From Oscillospiraceae bacterium (GTDB taxonomy: Bacteria > Bacillota > Clostridia > Oscillospirales > Oscillospiraceae), in contig JAHHRQ010000003.1 of the NCBI GenBank assembly GCA_020025715.1, forward strand, positions 1 through 64,000: 64,000 nt of DNA, in the 5' to 3' direction. The translations under genes were made by a program, and so were the position numbers. The notes beneath the pieces were generated by a model, which saw only the letters and a program-made list of their open reading frames with translations, was not told the origin of the DNA and did not search any database. This document shows, piece after piece, positions 51,786 to 60,458 of this stretch (its first letter is position 1; each line of letters begins with the position of its first letter).

Positions 51786-52840
51786 TTCATCACTATCCTC
51801 ACTATGTCGTTAAACATCACAAATGCCATAAGTCCCAAAAGCAGCACCATGCCGCCGGCATGGATATAGCCCTCATATTTGGGGTCAAGCTTTTTTCTTG
51901 TAATCTTCTCGATTATGAGAGTTATGAACAGTAAAAACACTCTGCCGCCGTCCAGTGCGGGAATAGGCAGCATATTCATAATGGCAAGGTTGACAGCGAT
52001 GAAGGCACCGAGATAGAGGATGTTGAATAAAGCATCCTTTGTTGTAGGTGCCTGCTGGCCCGTTTCGGTCATAAGGTTGACTATGCCCACGGGACCTGCC
52101 ATATCCTTAACTCCAACCTGACCGGAAACCAGCTGCTCCAGTCCCATCCAGACCATACGGCCGAATTCCATGGTGGAGTTCCATGAGTGACGCAGAAGAT
52201 TCCCGACGGTTGCTTCATCCACGCCGAAAATAAATCCGTACATCTTGTTCTGGTAGCCCTCGTATTCAAGGGGAACCATCTTAAAGTCATCAAGCTTAAC
52301 TTTCTTTCCGTCTCTTATAACAACTATGTCATAAGTTCCGTCGCCCTTGGAGAGAAAATCGGAAACATCGTAGAACTGGTAAATTCTGTGACCGTCTATC
52401 TTATGAATTCTGTCTCCCGCCTGAAAGGCATTTTCGCCTTCATAGGGGCAGTTATCCATAAAGCTTTCCACAACGGGAGCACGAAAGCCCTCGGCAGGAG
52501 CAAAAAGGATAATGACTATAATAAGACCGAGCAGAAAGTTCATAAAAGAACCTGCCACCAGAATTAAAAGCTTTTTCCACGGAGCCTGATTTATAAAGGC
52601 TCTGGGGTCATCGGAAGCCTCATCCTCCCCTTCCATAGCGCAGAAGCCGCCTATGGGAACGGCACGGAGGGAATACTGGGTTTCTCCCTTCTGTCTTTTG
52701 AAGATGACGGGGCCCATGCCGATGGAGAATTCCTCCACCTTTACTCCGCAGAGCTTAGCCATGCTGAAATGGCCGAACTCATGGATGGCTATGAGAATAC
52801 CGAATAACAAAATTGCCAGTAATACATATAAAACGCTCAT
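51782..52840 (-). CDS. rseP: RIP metalloprotease RseP (site-2 protease)
   Basis: 352 residues. Zinc motif His20-Glu-x-x-His24 in the first membrane helix (AIHEFGHFSMAKL), PDZ domain in the middle (ENAFQAGDRIHKIDGHRIY), and third zinc ligand in NMLPIPALDGGRVF. Four predicted helices. Cleaves membrane-embedded anti-sigma factors or signal peptide remnants; in Bacillus the homologue is RasP. Next to ispG and polC as usual. Confidence 0.97.
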   Translation of the reverse strand: MSVLYVLLAILLFGILIAIHEFGHFSMAKLCGVKVEEFSIGMGPVIFKRQKGETQYSLRAVPIGGFCAMEGEDEASDDPRAFINQAPWKKLLILVAGSFMNFLLGLIIVIILFAPAEGFRAPVVESFMDNCPYEGENAFQAGDRIHKIDGHRIYQFYDVSDFLSKGDGTYDIVVIRDGKKVKLDDFKMVPLEYEGYQNKMYGFIFGVDEATVGNLLRHSWNSTMEFGRMVWMGLEQLVSGQVGVKDMAGPVGIVNLMTETGQQAPTTKDALFNILYLGAFIAVNLAIMNMLPIPALDGGRVFLLFITLIIEKITRKKLDPKYEGYIHAGGMVLLLGLMAFVMFNDIVRIVMK

Positions 52841-52886
52841 AAAATTAAATCTCCGTTAGGGTAAAAAGTGCTTAATTTTTCTTATC

Positions 52887-53564
52887 TCAATACTTTAAAG
52901 TTTTGAGAAACGCCTTTCTTTCATCGCTCACCCGCCTGCTCTCCACAGCCTTCTGAATAGCCTTATTGTGTACAAAGGGGCTGAGCTTTTTCTCTGTAAA
53001 ATACGGCAAAACGCTGTCATACTGCTTTGCCAGAGCCGTTGCAAAATACCATGCAGACATCATGTTCACATAGTATTCTTCCGAGCGGACTTTTCCCACA
53101 AGCTCGGGGTATTCCGGCGAAAAATCACCGTCGAGAAAATGCACCATAAGCATACCTATTGCAAAGCGCACAGTATATACCTTATCTGAGCATATCCAAA
53201 CCCTGATTTTCTCCGGAAGTTCCGTCTTGTGCTTTTTAAACACCGCCGGTCTCAGCTGGTCGCAGCTTGACCAGTTATCTATATAGGGCAGGTATTTTTC
53301 CGTCTCTTTAATGCACTCATCAAAGTCTTTTATCCGCTCTATCATAAAGCCGTGAACATTATTTTCTTCATAATATTCATGGGGAAGAGAGGACATAAAT
53401 TCTTTGCTTTCCGGCTTTTCGTATAAGTCCTTTGCAAGCTTTTTGAGCTGGGGAGTTTTTACGCCTATTATACGGCTCTTATCTATATTAGGCACAAGAG
53501 CGCTGAAAAATTCCTTATATTTTTCATCTTGCAATGAAAAAAGGATTTTTTGCAGTTCTGTCAC
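52887..53564 (-). CDS. DNA alkylation repair protein (AlkD-like HEAT repeat)
   Basis: 225 residues. GVKTPQLKKLAKDLY, NWSSCDQLRPAVF and VRFAIGMLMVHFLD fit the ALK/HEAT-repeat fold of AlkD-type glycosylases, which remove N3- and N7-alkylated purines without base flipping. Short relatives of unknown activity exist, so catalysis is not certain. It overlaps uppS by 4 bases and stands where cdsA and dxr normally sit in this operon. Confidence 0.85.
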   Translation of the reverse strand: MTELQKILFSLQDEKYKEFFSALVPNIDKSRIIGVKTPQLKKLAKDLYEKPESKEFMSSLPHEYYEENNVHGFMIERIKDFDECIKETEKYLPYIDNWSSCDQLRPAVFKKHKTELPEKIRVWICSDKVYTVRFAIGMLMVHFLDGDFSPEYPELVGKVRSEEYYVNMMSAWYFATALAKQYDSVLPYFTEKKLSPFVHNKAIQKAVESRRVSDERKAFLKTLKY

Positions 53565-54304
53565 GGGTTTTTAACTCCTCCGAAACGTCTGTCGCGGCTC
53601 TTATAGACCTCTATTGCCTTATCAAGGTCGGCACTTGTAAAGTCAGGCCACAGGGTATCGGTAAAGTAAAATTCGGAATAGGCGCACTGCCAGAGCAGGA
53701 AGTTTGAAATTCTCTGCTCACCGCCCGGTCTTATAAGCAGGTCGGGGGCGGGAATTCCCGCTGAAAACAGGTAGCTTTCAAACTCATCTTCCGTAAGCTC
53801 ACCCTTGGTTTTTCCGGCTGCATAATCCTCTGCATACCGTCTTGCCGCCTGTACGATTTCATCTCTGCCGCCGTAGTTGAGGCAGATATTGGCCTGAAAT
53901 CCGTCGTATTCCTTTGAAATTCTATCTGTTTTTTCCACGAGAGCCTGAAGCTCCGGTGCAAGACCGTCCACTTCGCCCAGAACCTTGAGCTTAATGTGGT
54001 CCTTTGCCATAGTGTCGATTGCTTCGTGAAGGTATCTTCCCAGAAGCTTCATAAGAGTACTGACTTCCTCCTGAGGTCTTTTCCAGTTCTCGGTAGAAAA
54101 GGCATAAACAGTCAGATACTCAACGCCGATGTCACGGCAGTATGTAGCAATTCTGCGGAAATTCTCCGCACCTTCCTTATGTCCCGCTGTACGGGGCAGG
54201 CCGCGCTTCTTCGCCCAGCGGCCGTTGCCATCTAAAATAATGGCAATATGGCGGGGGAGGCCGGTAGGCTCCCCCGCCGCTTTATTTCTTGAAAAAATAG
54301 CCAT
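53561..54304 (-). CDS. uppS: Isoprenyl (undecaprenyl) diphosphate synthase
   Basis: 247 residues. HIAIILDGNGRWAKKRGLPRT holds the catalytic Asp and diphosphate-binding residues; LTVYAFSTENWKRP and RPGGEQRISNFLLWQ are further cis-prenyltransferase motifs. Makes the C55 lipid carrier for cell wall synthesis. Shares one base with frr (TAATG) and four with the AlkD-like gene. Confidence 0.98.
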   Translation of the reverse strand: MAIFSRNKAAGEPTGLPRHIAIILDGNGRWAKKRGLPRTAGHKEGAENFRRIATYCRDIGVEYLTVYAFSTENWKRPQEEVSTLMKLLGRYLHEAIDTMAKDHIKLKVLGEVDGLAPELQALVEKTDRISKEYDGFQANICLNYGGRDEIVQAARRYAEDYAAGKTKGELTEDEFESYLFSAGIPAPDLLIRPGGEQRISNFLLWQCAYSEFYFTDTLWPDFTSADLDKAIEVYKSRDRRFGGVKNP

Positions 54305-54855
54305 TATATCTCTGTCAGCTCTTTTTCCTTAGCGTCGGTGATTTTATCAACGGACTTAATATAATCATCGGTCATCTTCTGTATCTCTTTTTCAATATCC
54401 TTGTAGTCGTCCTCGGTAATCTCGGAGTTCTTCTGCTGCTTCTTGAACTTATCAATAGCATCTCTGCGGATATTGCGGATTGCAACCTTGCACTCCTCAC
54501 CGTACTTCTTGGTCTGCTTTACCAGATCCTTACGGCGCTCCTCAGTGAGGGGAGGGAAAATAAGGCGGATTGCTCTGCCGTCGTTCTGGGGATTGATGCC
54601 CAGATCGGATGCGATAACAGCCTTTTCAATGCCTTTGAGAACAGAGCTGTCCCAGGGCTGGATGAGAAGGGAGCGGGGGTCGGGGGAAGAAACAGTTGCA
54701 AGCTGCTGAACAGGTGTGGGAGAACCGTAGTAATCCACTCTCAGCTGATCCAGGACAGAGGGGTTTGCCCGTCCTGCCCGAATGGTGGAAAGGTGCTCCT
54801 CAAGCGCCTCGCTGCTTTTCTTCATTCTGTCTTCGAATTCTTTGTAATCAGACAT
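54304..54855 (-). CDS. frr: Ribosome recycling factor
   Basis: 183 residues, standard size. MKKSSEALEEHLSTIRAGRANPSVLD, the LLIQPWDSSVLKGIEKAI-type segment and IRLIFPPLTEERRKDLVK are canonical. Splits post-termination ribosomes with EF-G. Directly after pyrH (33-base gap), as in most bacteria. Confidence 0.99.
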   Translation of the reverse strand: MSDYKEFEDRMKKSSEALEEHLSTIRAGRANPSVLDQLRVDYYGSPTPVQQLATVSSPDPRSLLIQPWDSSVLKGIEKAVIASDLGINPQNDGRAIRLIFPPLTEERRKDLVKQTKKYGEECKVAIRNIRRDAIDKFKKQQKNSEITEDDYKDIEKEIQKMTDDYIKSVDKITDAKEKELTEI

Positions 54856-54888
54856 GGTAAATACCTCCGTTAATTTATTGTGTTCCGT

Positions 54889-55599
54889 TTAAATTACTGT
54901 TGTACCCAGCTTTTCTCCGCTGAGAACCCGCTTCATATTTTCGGGGTCAGCCAGAGCAAAAACTATTACAGGAATATGATTATCCATAGCAAGGCTTGTA
55001 GCCGTAGTGTCCATAACGGCAAGGTGCCTTGAAAGTACCTCGTCATAGCTTATGCTGTCAAACTTAACGGCCTCAGGATTAGTTCTGGGGTCGTCGCTGT
55101 ATACGCCGTCAATATTCTTTGCAAGCAGGATTGCATCTGCATGAATTTCGGCAGCTCTCAGCACAGCGGCAGTATCGGTGGAGAAGAAGGGTGCGCCTGT
55201 GCCGCAGGCAAAGAGGACCACGCTTCCCTTTTCCATATACTCTATGCTCTTTCTTGTGTCATAACGCTCACCAACACCCTGAATGTCAACGGCGGTCATG
55301 ACTCTTGCATCTACTCCCTGCTGCTTGAGCACATCTGCCACAGCAAGGCAGTTCATAGCGGTTGCAAGCATACCCATACGGTCTGCGCTGACGCGCTCTA
55401 CCTTGCCTGCACCGTCTTTTACGCCGCGCCAGAAGTTACCGCCGCCTATGACGATACCTACCTGAGCGCCCATATTAACACAGTCTCTCACCTTTTCGCA
55501 GACGTGGGAGACAAAATCAAAGTCAAAGCCAGTTTTCTTCTCAGCGGCAAGAGCTTCACCGCTTATTTTAATAAGCACGCGCTTATATATGCTTTCCAT
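54889..55599 (-). CDS. pyrH: UMP kinase
   Basis: 236 residues of the amino acid kinase fold: VLIKISGEALA, GIVIGGGNFWRG, DRMGMLATAMNC, GTGAPFFSTDTAA and KNIDGVYSDDPR. Phosphorylates UMP to UDP for RNA and cell-wall precursor synthesis; homohexamer. First gene of the operon ending in polC; promoter at 55640-55668. Confidence 0.98.
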   Translation of the reverse strand: MESIYKRVLIKISGEALAAEKKTGFDFDFVSHVCEKVRDCVNMGAQVGIVIGGGNFWRGVKDGAGKVERVSADRMGMLATAMNCLAVADVLKQQGVDARVMTAVDIQGVGERYDTRKSIEYMEKGSVVLFACGTGAPFFSTDTAAVLRAAEIHADAILLAKNIDGVYSDDPRTNPEAVKFDSISYDEVLSRHLAVMDTTATSLAMDNHIPVIVFALADPENMKRVLSGEKLGTTVI

Positions 55600-55639
55600 C
55601 TTAATCCTCTCCTTAATTTACTTTTTATATGTTCAGATA

Positions 55640-55668
55640 ATTTTACCACAGCTGCGCCGGTTTGACAA
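55640..55668 (-). promoter_or_regulatory. Promoter of pyrH operon
   Basis: Minus-strand -35 TTGTCA (55663-55668), 17-base spacer, -10 TAAAAT (55640-55645). Confidence 0.75.
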
Positions 55669-55675
55669 TTCCTAA

Positions 55676-55708
55676 TTGACAAATTGTGCACTTGCCGTGG
55701 GGTACAAT
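55676..55708 (+). promoter_or_regulatory. spoIIG-type promoter with 21-base spacer
   Basis: Consensus -35 TTGACA (55676-55681) and -10 TACAAT (55703-55708) separated by 21 bases. The Bacillus spoIIG promoter is known for the same overlong spacing and needs Spo0A-P. TTGACA is repeated at 55662-55667; TTTGACA differs by one base from the reverse of the 0A box TGTCGAA. The -10 ends 6 bases before ATG. Confidence 0.55.
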
Positions 55709-55714
55709 AGCCCC

Positions 55715-56530
55715 ATGGAAATTATCTACATAGATTCACTGTTTTTTATTAACCTGCTGACCGATTACCTGCTCTGTCTCTGCACCGGCAGGATATGCGG
55801 GGTAAAGCTTAAACGGCTCCGCTATTTTCTTGCAGCGCTGTTGGGGGCACTGTATTCCGTTGCTGTTTTTCTGCCCTCCATGGGCTTTCTCGCCTCCCCT
55901 GTTATGAAGCTTGCCGCCGGACTTTCAATGGCGCTCATTGCCTTTGCAGGAGAAAAGAACCCCTTTCGCTGTGCTTTTGTTTTTCTTGCAGTTTCGGCGG
56001 CTTTCGGCGGGGCGCTCTGGGCGCTGGGACTTTCCGACAGCATCCACGGCGGATACAGAAGGATCTCCACAAAGCTGCTTTTAAGCTCCTTTACCCTGTG
56101 TTACAGCCTTGGAATTTTAATCTTCCGGTGCAAGGCCAGAAACATGGCCCGCCGCCGGGTGGAGGTGAAGCTGGGCTTCATGGGAAAGGATGCTGAATTC
56201 ATGGCTCTCCTTGACACGGGAAATTCCCTTTCCGACCCCTTAAGCGGGGCGCCGGTAATGGTTGTATCCCCCCATGCCCTTAAAAATATTCTGGGAGAAA
56301 ATACCGGCTGCTTTGAGGAGCTGAGTCCGGTGGAGCTTATTGAATACTCTCAGCAGATACCGGAGCTTAAAGGAAAGCTCCGTCTTATTCCCTACTCCGC
56401 CCTTGGTGTAACCGGAACTCTCCCTGTCTTTCGTCCGGAAAGTCTCACCATAGACGGCAAAGAGGATAAAGAGCTGCTTGCGGCAATATCAAAAAGCGCC
56501 TCCGGCGACGGCTTTGAGGCACTCATTTAA
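55715..56530 (+). CDS. spoIIGA: Sigma-E processing aspartic peptidase
   Basis: 271 residues. Five membrane helices in the first about 140 residues ([18 protein letters not shown] as helix 1), then a cytoplasmic aspartic-protease half-domain with Asp167 in [14 protein letters not shown]. SpoIIGA removes the pro-sequence of sigma-E in the mother cell during sporulation. ATG 55715 matches the family N-terminus ([10 protein letters not shown]), but has no close ribosome site. Followed 20 bases later by sigE, the classic spoIIG operon. Confidence 0.95.
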   Translation: MEIIYIDSLFFINLLTDYLLCLCTGRICGVKLKRLRYFLAALLGALYSVAVFLPSMGFLASPVMKLAAGLSMALIAFAGEKNPFRCAFVFLAVSAAFGGALWALGLSDSIHGGYRRISTKLLLSSFTLCYSLGILIFRCKARNMARRRVEVKLGFMGKDAEFMALLDTGNSLSDPLSGAPVMVVSPHALKNILGENTGCFEELSPVELIEYSQQIPELKGKLRLIPYSALGVTGTLPVFRPESLTIDGKEDKELLAAISKSASGDGFEALI

Positions 56531-56550
56531 ATTTAAGGAGGATTATACAT

Positions 56551-57273
56551 ATGCTTTGCAAACCGCAGATAATGTTTTTAAAAAATCAGATAATGGAAAT
56601 TTTAGGGCTGGAACCCCCATCGGTTTTTTACATCGGGGGCAGCGACAGCCTGCCCCCACCATTAAAGCGGGAGGAAGAGGAAAAAGCTCTGGAGGCTCTG
56701 GCAGAGGGCAGCGATGATGCCCGGCAGCTTTTAATAGAACACAACCTGCGGCTTGTGGTGTACATTTCAAAGCGCTTTGAAAACACAGGGGTAAACATTG
56801 AGGACTTGATTTCAATCGGAACTATCGGCCTTATAAAAGCTGTAAACACCTTTAAGCCGGGGCGAAAAATCAAGCTTGCCACCTATGCCTCCCGCTGCAT
56901 TGAAAACGAAATCCTCATGTACCTGAGAAAAATTTCCTCCCAGCGCAGCGAGGTAAGCTTTGACGAGCCTTTAAACACCGACTGGGATGGAAATGAGCTG
57001 CTTTTATCCGACATTCTGGGAACGGATGAGGACGAAGTTTCCCGCCCGCTGGAGGACGACGCGGAAAAGCGTATGCTTATGGAATCCATAGACACACTGA
57101 ACCGGCGGGAAAAGGAAATTATTCTTATGCGTTTCGGCCTGCCAAGCGGCAGAGAATACACCCAGAAAGAGGTTGCGGATATTATGGGCATATCCCAAAG
57201 CTATATAAGCCGCCTTGAAAAGCGGATAATAAGCAGATTGAAAAAGGAAATGCTGCGGCGTATGCAAGTTTAG
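56551..57273 (+). CDS. sigE: Mother-cell sporulation sigma factor E precursor
   Basis: 240 residues. The pro-sequence (about 1-27) ends at the processing region SVFYIGGSD, very like that of B. subtilis pro-sigma-E. Region 2 is [20 protein letters not shown] ... [10 protein letters not shown], region 4 is [20 protein letters not shown]. Directs early mother-cell gene expression. AAGGAGG lies before ATG. sigG, which follows in many clostridia, is replaced here by serine dehydratase genes. Confidence 0.98.
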   Translation: MLCKPQIMFLKNQIMEILGLEPPSVFYIGGSDSLPPPLKREEEEKALEALAEGSDDARQLLIEHNLRLVVYISKRFENTGVNIEDLISIGTIGLIKAVNTFKPGRKIKLATYASRCIENEILMYLRKISSQRSEVSFDEPLNTDWDGNELLLSDILGTDEDEVSRPLEDDAEKRMLMESIDTLNRREKEIILMRFGLPSGREYTQKEVADIMGISQSYISRLEKRIISRLKKEMLRRMQV

Positions 57274-57281
57274 AATAGTTC

Positions 57282-57310
57282 TTGTCAAACCAGCCGCTTT
57301 CAACTATAAT
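57282..57310 (+). promoter_or_regulatory. Promoter of serine dehydratase genes
   Basis: -35 TTGTCA (57282-57287), 17-base spacer, perfect -10 TATAAT (57305-57310), 35 bases before ATG. Confidence 0.78.
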
Positions 57311-57345
57311 AATTCTGTTATTCAAAAGAATCAGAGGTTGACTTT

Positions 57346-58020
57346 ATGGACATTTTCGACCTGATCGGCCCCATTATGGTAGGGCCTTCCAGTTCTCATA
57401 CAGCAGGCGCGGTTCGTATCGGTCTTGCGGCCAGAAAGCTTCTGGGGGAAACTCCCGCAGAAGCCAATATCTATCTCCACGGCTCCTTTGCCGCTACCGG
57501 CAGAGGCCACGGCACCGACACTGCAATTATAGCCGGTCTCCTTGGCATGGCTCCCAATGACGAAAGAATTCCCGAAAGCTTCGCCATAGCAAAGGAACAG
57601 GGGCTTAAATTCAGCTTCGGAGAAAAAAATCTCCGTAACGCTCACCCTAACTCCGCCCTTATAGAGCTTAAAGGCATAAACGGAAACGAGATTTCCATGG
57701 TAGGTGCCTCAATCGGCGGCGGAAGAATACAGGTACGCAACCTTAACGGCATGTCTCTCTGCTTTTCAGCCGAACAGCCCACTTTGATTGTGCGAAACTC
57801 CGACCAGCCCGGCAGCGTTGCCGACGTTTCCAGAGCACTTGCCGATCTGGGTATAAACATAGCCACCTTTCAGGTGAGCCGTGACTCCCGAGGCGGTGTG
57901 GCTATAATGGTAATCGAGTGCGACGACACAGTTAAGCCGGAGACCGTGGAAAAAATCAGGCAGACTCCGGGAATTTTAAGCGCCGCCTTTATAGACTCTA
58001 ACCGGGAGGTTGAAAACTGA
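57346..58020 (+). CDS. sdaAB: L-serine ammonia-lyase, beta subunit
   Basis: 224 residues. GPSSSHTAGAVRIGLAARK is the conserved N-terminal motif; a C-terminal ACT domain (PTLIVRNSDQPGSVADVSRA) follows from about residue 145. With the alpha subunit it forms the iron-sulfur enzyme that deaminates L-serine to pyruvate and ammonia. Overlaps the alpha gene by one base (TGATG). Confidence 0.97.
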   Translation: MDIFDLIGPIMVGPSSSHTAGAVRIGLAARKLLGETPAEANIYLHGSFAATGRGHGTDTAIIAGLLGMAPNDERIPESFAIAKEQGLKFSFGEKNLRNAHPNSALIELKGINGNEISMVGASIGGGRIQVRNLNGMSLCFSAEQPTLIVRNSDQPGSVADVSRALADLGINIATFQVSRDSRGGVAIMVIECDDTVKPETVEKIRQTPGILSAAFIDSNREVEN

Positions 58021-58892
58021 TGGCTATTTTTGATTCCGTGGCGGAGCTTATCGCCTACTGTAAAGAAGAATCCGAACCTCTGTGGGAAACGGTCAGACGC
58101 ACTTCCGCAAGAGAGAGCGGAATAAGCGAAGAAGAATCATGGCTCAAAATGTCCCTGCGCCTTTCCGCCATGCGTGAAGCTGACAAAGGCTATGAACCCG
58201 CTCAGCGTTCCCGAAGCGGTCTTACAGGCGGGGACGGTGAAAAGATGCGCCGCTACTACGAAAGCGGCCAGTCAATGGGCGGAGAATTTATAGGCCGTAT
58301 TATTGCAGGCGCTCTCAGAATGGGCGAATGCAACGCCTGTATGCACTGCATTGTGGCAGCGCCTACCGCAGGCTCCTGCGGCGTTATTCCCGCAGTTTTA
58401 CTGCCCTATGCAGAAAAATACAATGTTCCCGACGAGGAACTTATTAAAGCCCTTTATGTAACCGCAGGCTTCGGGGCTGTAATTGCCACCAGAGCCTCCA
58501 TTTCCGGCGCTGAGGCCGGATGTCAGGCAGAGGTGGGAAGTGCCGCTGCCATGGCTGCCGCCGCCCTTGTATTTCTCCACGGCGGTGACGAGGAGCAGAT
58601 GGCAAACGCCTGCGCCATTGCATTAAAAAACATGATGGGACTTATATGCGACCCTGTTGCAGGTCTTGTAGAAGTGCCATGTGTAAAGCGTAATGTTGCA
58701 GGGGCAATGAACGCCTTTTCTGCCGCCGAGCTTGCCCTTGCGGGAATTACTTCCCGCATCCCCGCAGACGAGGTAATAGACACCATGCAGGTGGTCGGCG
58801 AAATGATGCCGCCCGCTCTCCGTGAAACAGGTCAGGGCGGAGTTGCCGCCACACCTACGGCGCAGAAATTCAAAGAAGAATTCTTCGGATAA
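58020..58892 (+). CDS. sdaAA: L-serine ammonia-lyase, alpha subunit
   Basis: 290 residues. The [4Fe-4S] cysteines appear in ECNACMHCIVAAPTAGSCG and later in LICDPVAGLVEVPCVKRN. Catalytic partner of the beta subunit; oxygen-sensitive, typical of anaerobes that ferment serine. A terminator follows directly. Confidence 0.97.
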   Translation: MAIFDSVAELIAYCKEESEPLWETVRRTSARESGISEEESWLKMSLRLSAMREADKGYEPAQRSRSGLTGGDGEKMRRYYESGQSMGGEFIGRIIAGALRMGECNACMHCIVAAPTAGSCGVIPAVLLPYAEKYNVPDEELIKALYVTAGFGAVIATRASISGAEAGCQAEVGSAAAMAAAALVFLHGGDEEQMANACAIALKNMMGLICDPVAGLVEVPCVKRNVAGAMNAFSAAELALAGITSRIPADEVIDTMQVVGEMMPPALRETGQGGVAATPTAQKFKEEFFG

Positions 58893-58898
58893 AAATTT

Positions 58899-58932
58899 AA
58901 AAGCAGTATCGGTTCAGTCCGATACTGCTTTT
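58899..58932. terminator. Bidirectional terminator
   Basis: Perfect 14-bp stem (58899-58912 with 58919-58932), six-base loop, T-run on the plus side and A/T-rich on the minus side, between sdaAA and convergent MATE gene. Confidence 0.92.
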
Positions 58933-58943
58933 TTATTTAAAGA

Positions 58944-60329
58944 TTATTCACTTACAAGATTTATTACCCATGTTCTCTTCTTAACCAACATATATCCTAT
59001 AAAGCACTTAACAAAGTCAAGGCCGTTTACGATTATATACATGGAAAGAATTCCCATGTTCGTAAAATGAGCCAGTATGAACGCCGTGGGTATTGCCACC
59101 GTCCACACGAAAACGCAGTCAAATATAAAGGTTATTACGGTCTTTCCACCGGAACGGAGAGTAAAATAACATGCGTTTCTGAATGAGAACATAGGAAGAA
59201 GCACAGCCGTAACTATCATAAGCTCCTCGGCAATCTTCTTTACGTTGTCGGTTGTATTGTACATTCTGGGTATGTAGGGCGACAGCAGAGCCATTACAAC
59301 ACCGATTATTGCACATATAAACACTGAAAAGGCGATAAGCTTTCTGTCCTCGTCCACAGCCCGCTCTGTTTCTCCCGCTCCGAGAAGGGCGCCTACCATA
59401 ATGGAAACAGTGGTTCCCATAGCGTAGAGGGCGCAGAAGAAGAGTTCTGAAACAGTGGATGCAATGTTAACGGCAGAAACCACCTCAAGGCCGCGCATAG
59501 AATAGCACTGGTTCAAAACCGCCATACCTGATGACCAGAGAATTTCGTTTAACAGCAGAGGCATACCCTTTACAGTCACGTTTTTAACCAATGCTTTCGG
59601 GACTTTAAGGCTTGAATATGCCCCCTCAATGTAATGGCAGCGTTCCTTATGCTTATGAGTCCAGAAAATTACGATAAAGCACTCAACAAATCTTGCCAGC
59701 ACTGTTGCAATAGCTGCACCCACAACGCCCATTGCCGGAGCACCGAACTTACCGAAAATCAGGATATAGTTAAATATAAGGTTTACAAATACCGCCACAA
59801 TACCTGCCTTCATAGGCAGCATGGTTTCGCCGGTTTCGCGCAGGGTACTTGCATATATCTGAATTACCGCAAAGGGCACAATCTGCCAGAGCATGACTTT
59901 CAGATAATCAAGACCGTACTGCAAAGTATTTTCAAGGTTAAGATTTTCCCCGCCCTCGTGGAGGAAAAGCTTTATAAGCTCCTCTCCCCAGCCGATAAAG
60001 CCGGCAATGAAAAATATAACCGACGCAAGCGCTATATATAATTTAATACGGAAAGTGTCCTGCACGCCTTTGTCATCACTTTTACCGTAATACTGGACAG
60101 TAAAAATTCCTGCGCCTGCAAGACCGCCGAAGATGCACATATTAAAAACAAAAAGCAGCTGGTTGACTATTGCAACGCCGGACATAGGTTCGGTACCTAC
60201 CTGACCCACCATTACATTATCCAGAAGGCTCACAAAGTTTGTGATAACGTTCTGAACAAGAACAGGCATCATAACGGCAAAAAGTCTTTTATAAAAGGCT
60301 CTGTTTCCAACCAAATTTCTTATTCTCAT
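58944..60329 (-). CDS. MATE family efflux transporter
   Basis: 461 residues, twelve predicted membrane helices in two homologous halves; VMVGQVGTEPMSGVAIVNQLLF and the second-half equivalent VVSAVNIASTVSELF are MATE-like. Exports drugs or metabolites using a sodium or proton gradient; substrate not predictable. Ribosome site TGGAGG, promoter at 60357-60385. Confidence 0.95.
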   Translation of the reverse strand: MRIRNLVGNRAFYKRLFAVMMPVLVQNVITNFVSLLDNVMVGQVGTEPMSGVAIVNQLLFVFNMCIFGGLAGAGIFTVQYYGKSDDKGVQDTFRIKLYIALASVIFFIAGFIGWGEELIKLFLHEGGENLNLENTLQYGLDYLKVMLWQIVPFAVIQIYASTLRETGETMLPMKAGIVAVFVNLIFNYILIFGKFGAPAMGVVGAAIATVLARFVECFIVIFWTHKHKERCHYIEGAYSSLKVPKALVKNVTVKGMPLLLNEILWSSGMAVLNQCYSMRGLEVVSAVNIASTVSELFFCALYAMGTTVSIMVGALLGAGETERAVDEDRKLIAFSVFICAIIGVVMALLSPYIPRMYNTTDNVKKIAEELMIVTAVLLPMFSFRNACYFTLRSGGKTVITFIFDCVFVWTVAIPTAFILAHFTNMGILSMYIIVNGLDFVKCFIGYMLVKKRTWVINLVSE

Positions 60330-60356
60330 TCTGCACCTCCAAAAAAAGTCCAGAGT

Positions 60357-60385
60357 ATTATAACTATTTTTATGCTGAAAAGCAA
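60357..60385 (-). promoter_or_regulatory. Promoter of MATE gene
   Basis: Minus-strand -35 TTGCTT (60380-60385), 17-base spacer, perfect -10 TATAAT (60357-60362). Confidence 0.7.
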
Positions 60386-60395
60386 GGATAATTTT

Positions 60396-60431
60396 AAAGT
60401 CCCACGATGTATGTACAAATCGTGGGACTTT
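60396..60431 (-). terminator. Terminator of the MMPL operon
   Basis: Perfect 13-bp stem (60396-60408 with 60419-60431), ten-base loop; minus-strand continuation TTTAAAATT. Confidence 0.75.
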
Positions 60432-60458
60432 AGTTTATATATCAGCTTTATTCTTTGA

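Noticed and set aside
55662..55668. First TTGACA copy as the spoIIGA -35 box
   Set aside because: The distance to TACAAT would be 35 bases; it works better as the pyrH -35 on the other strand.
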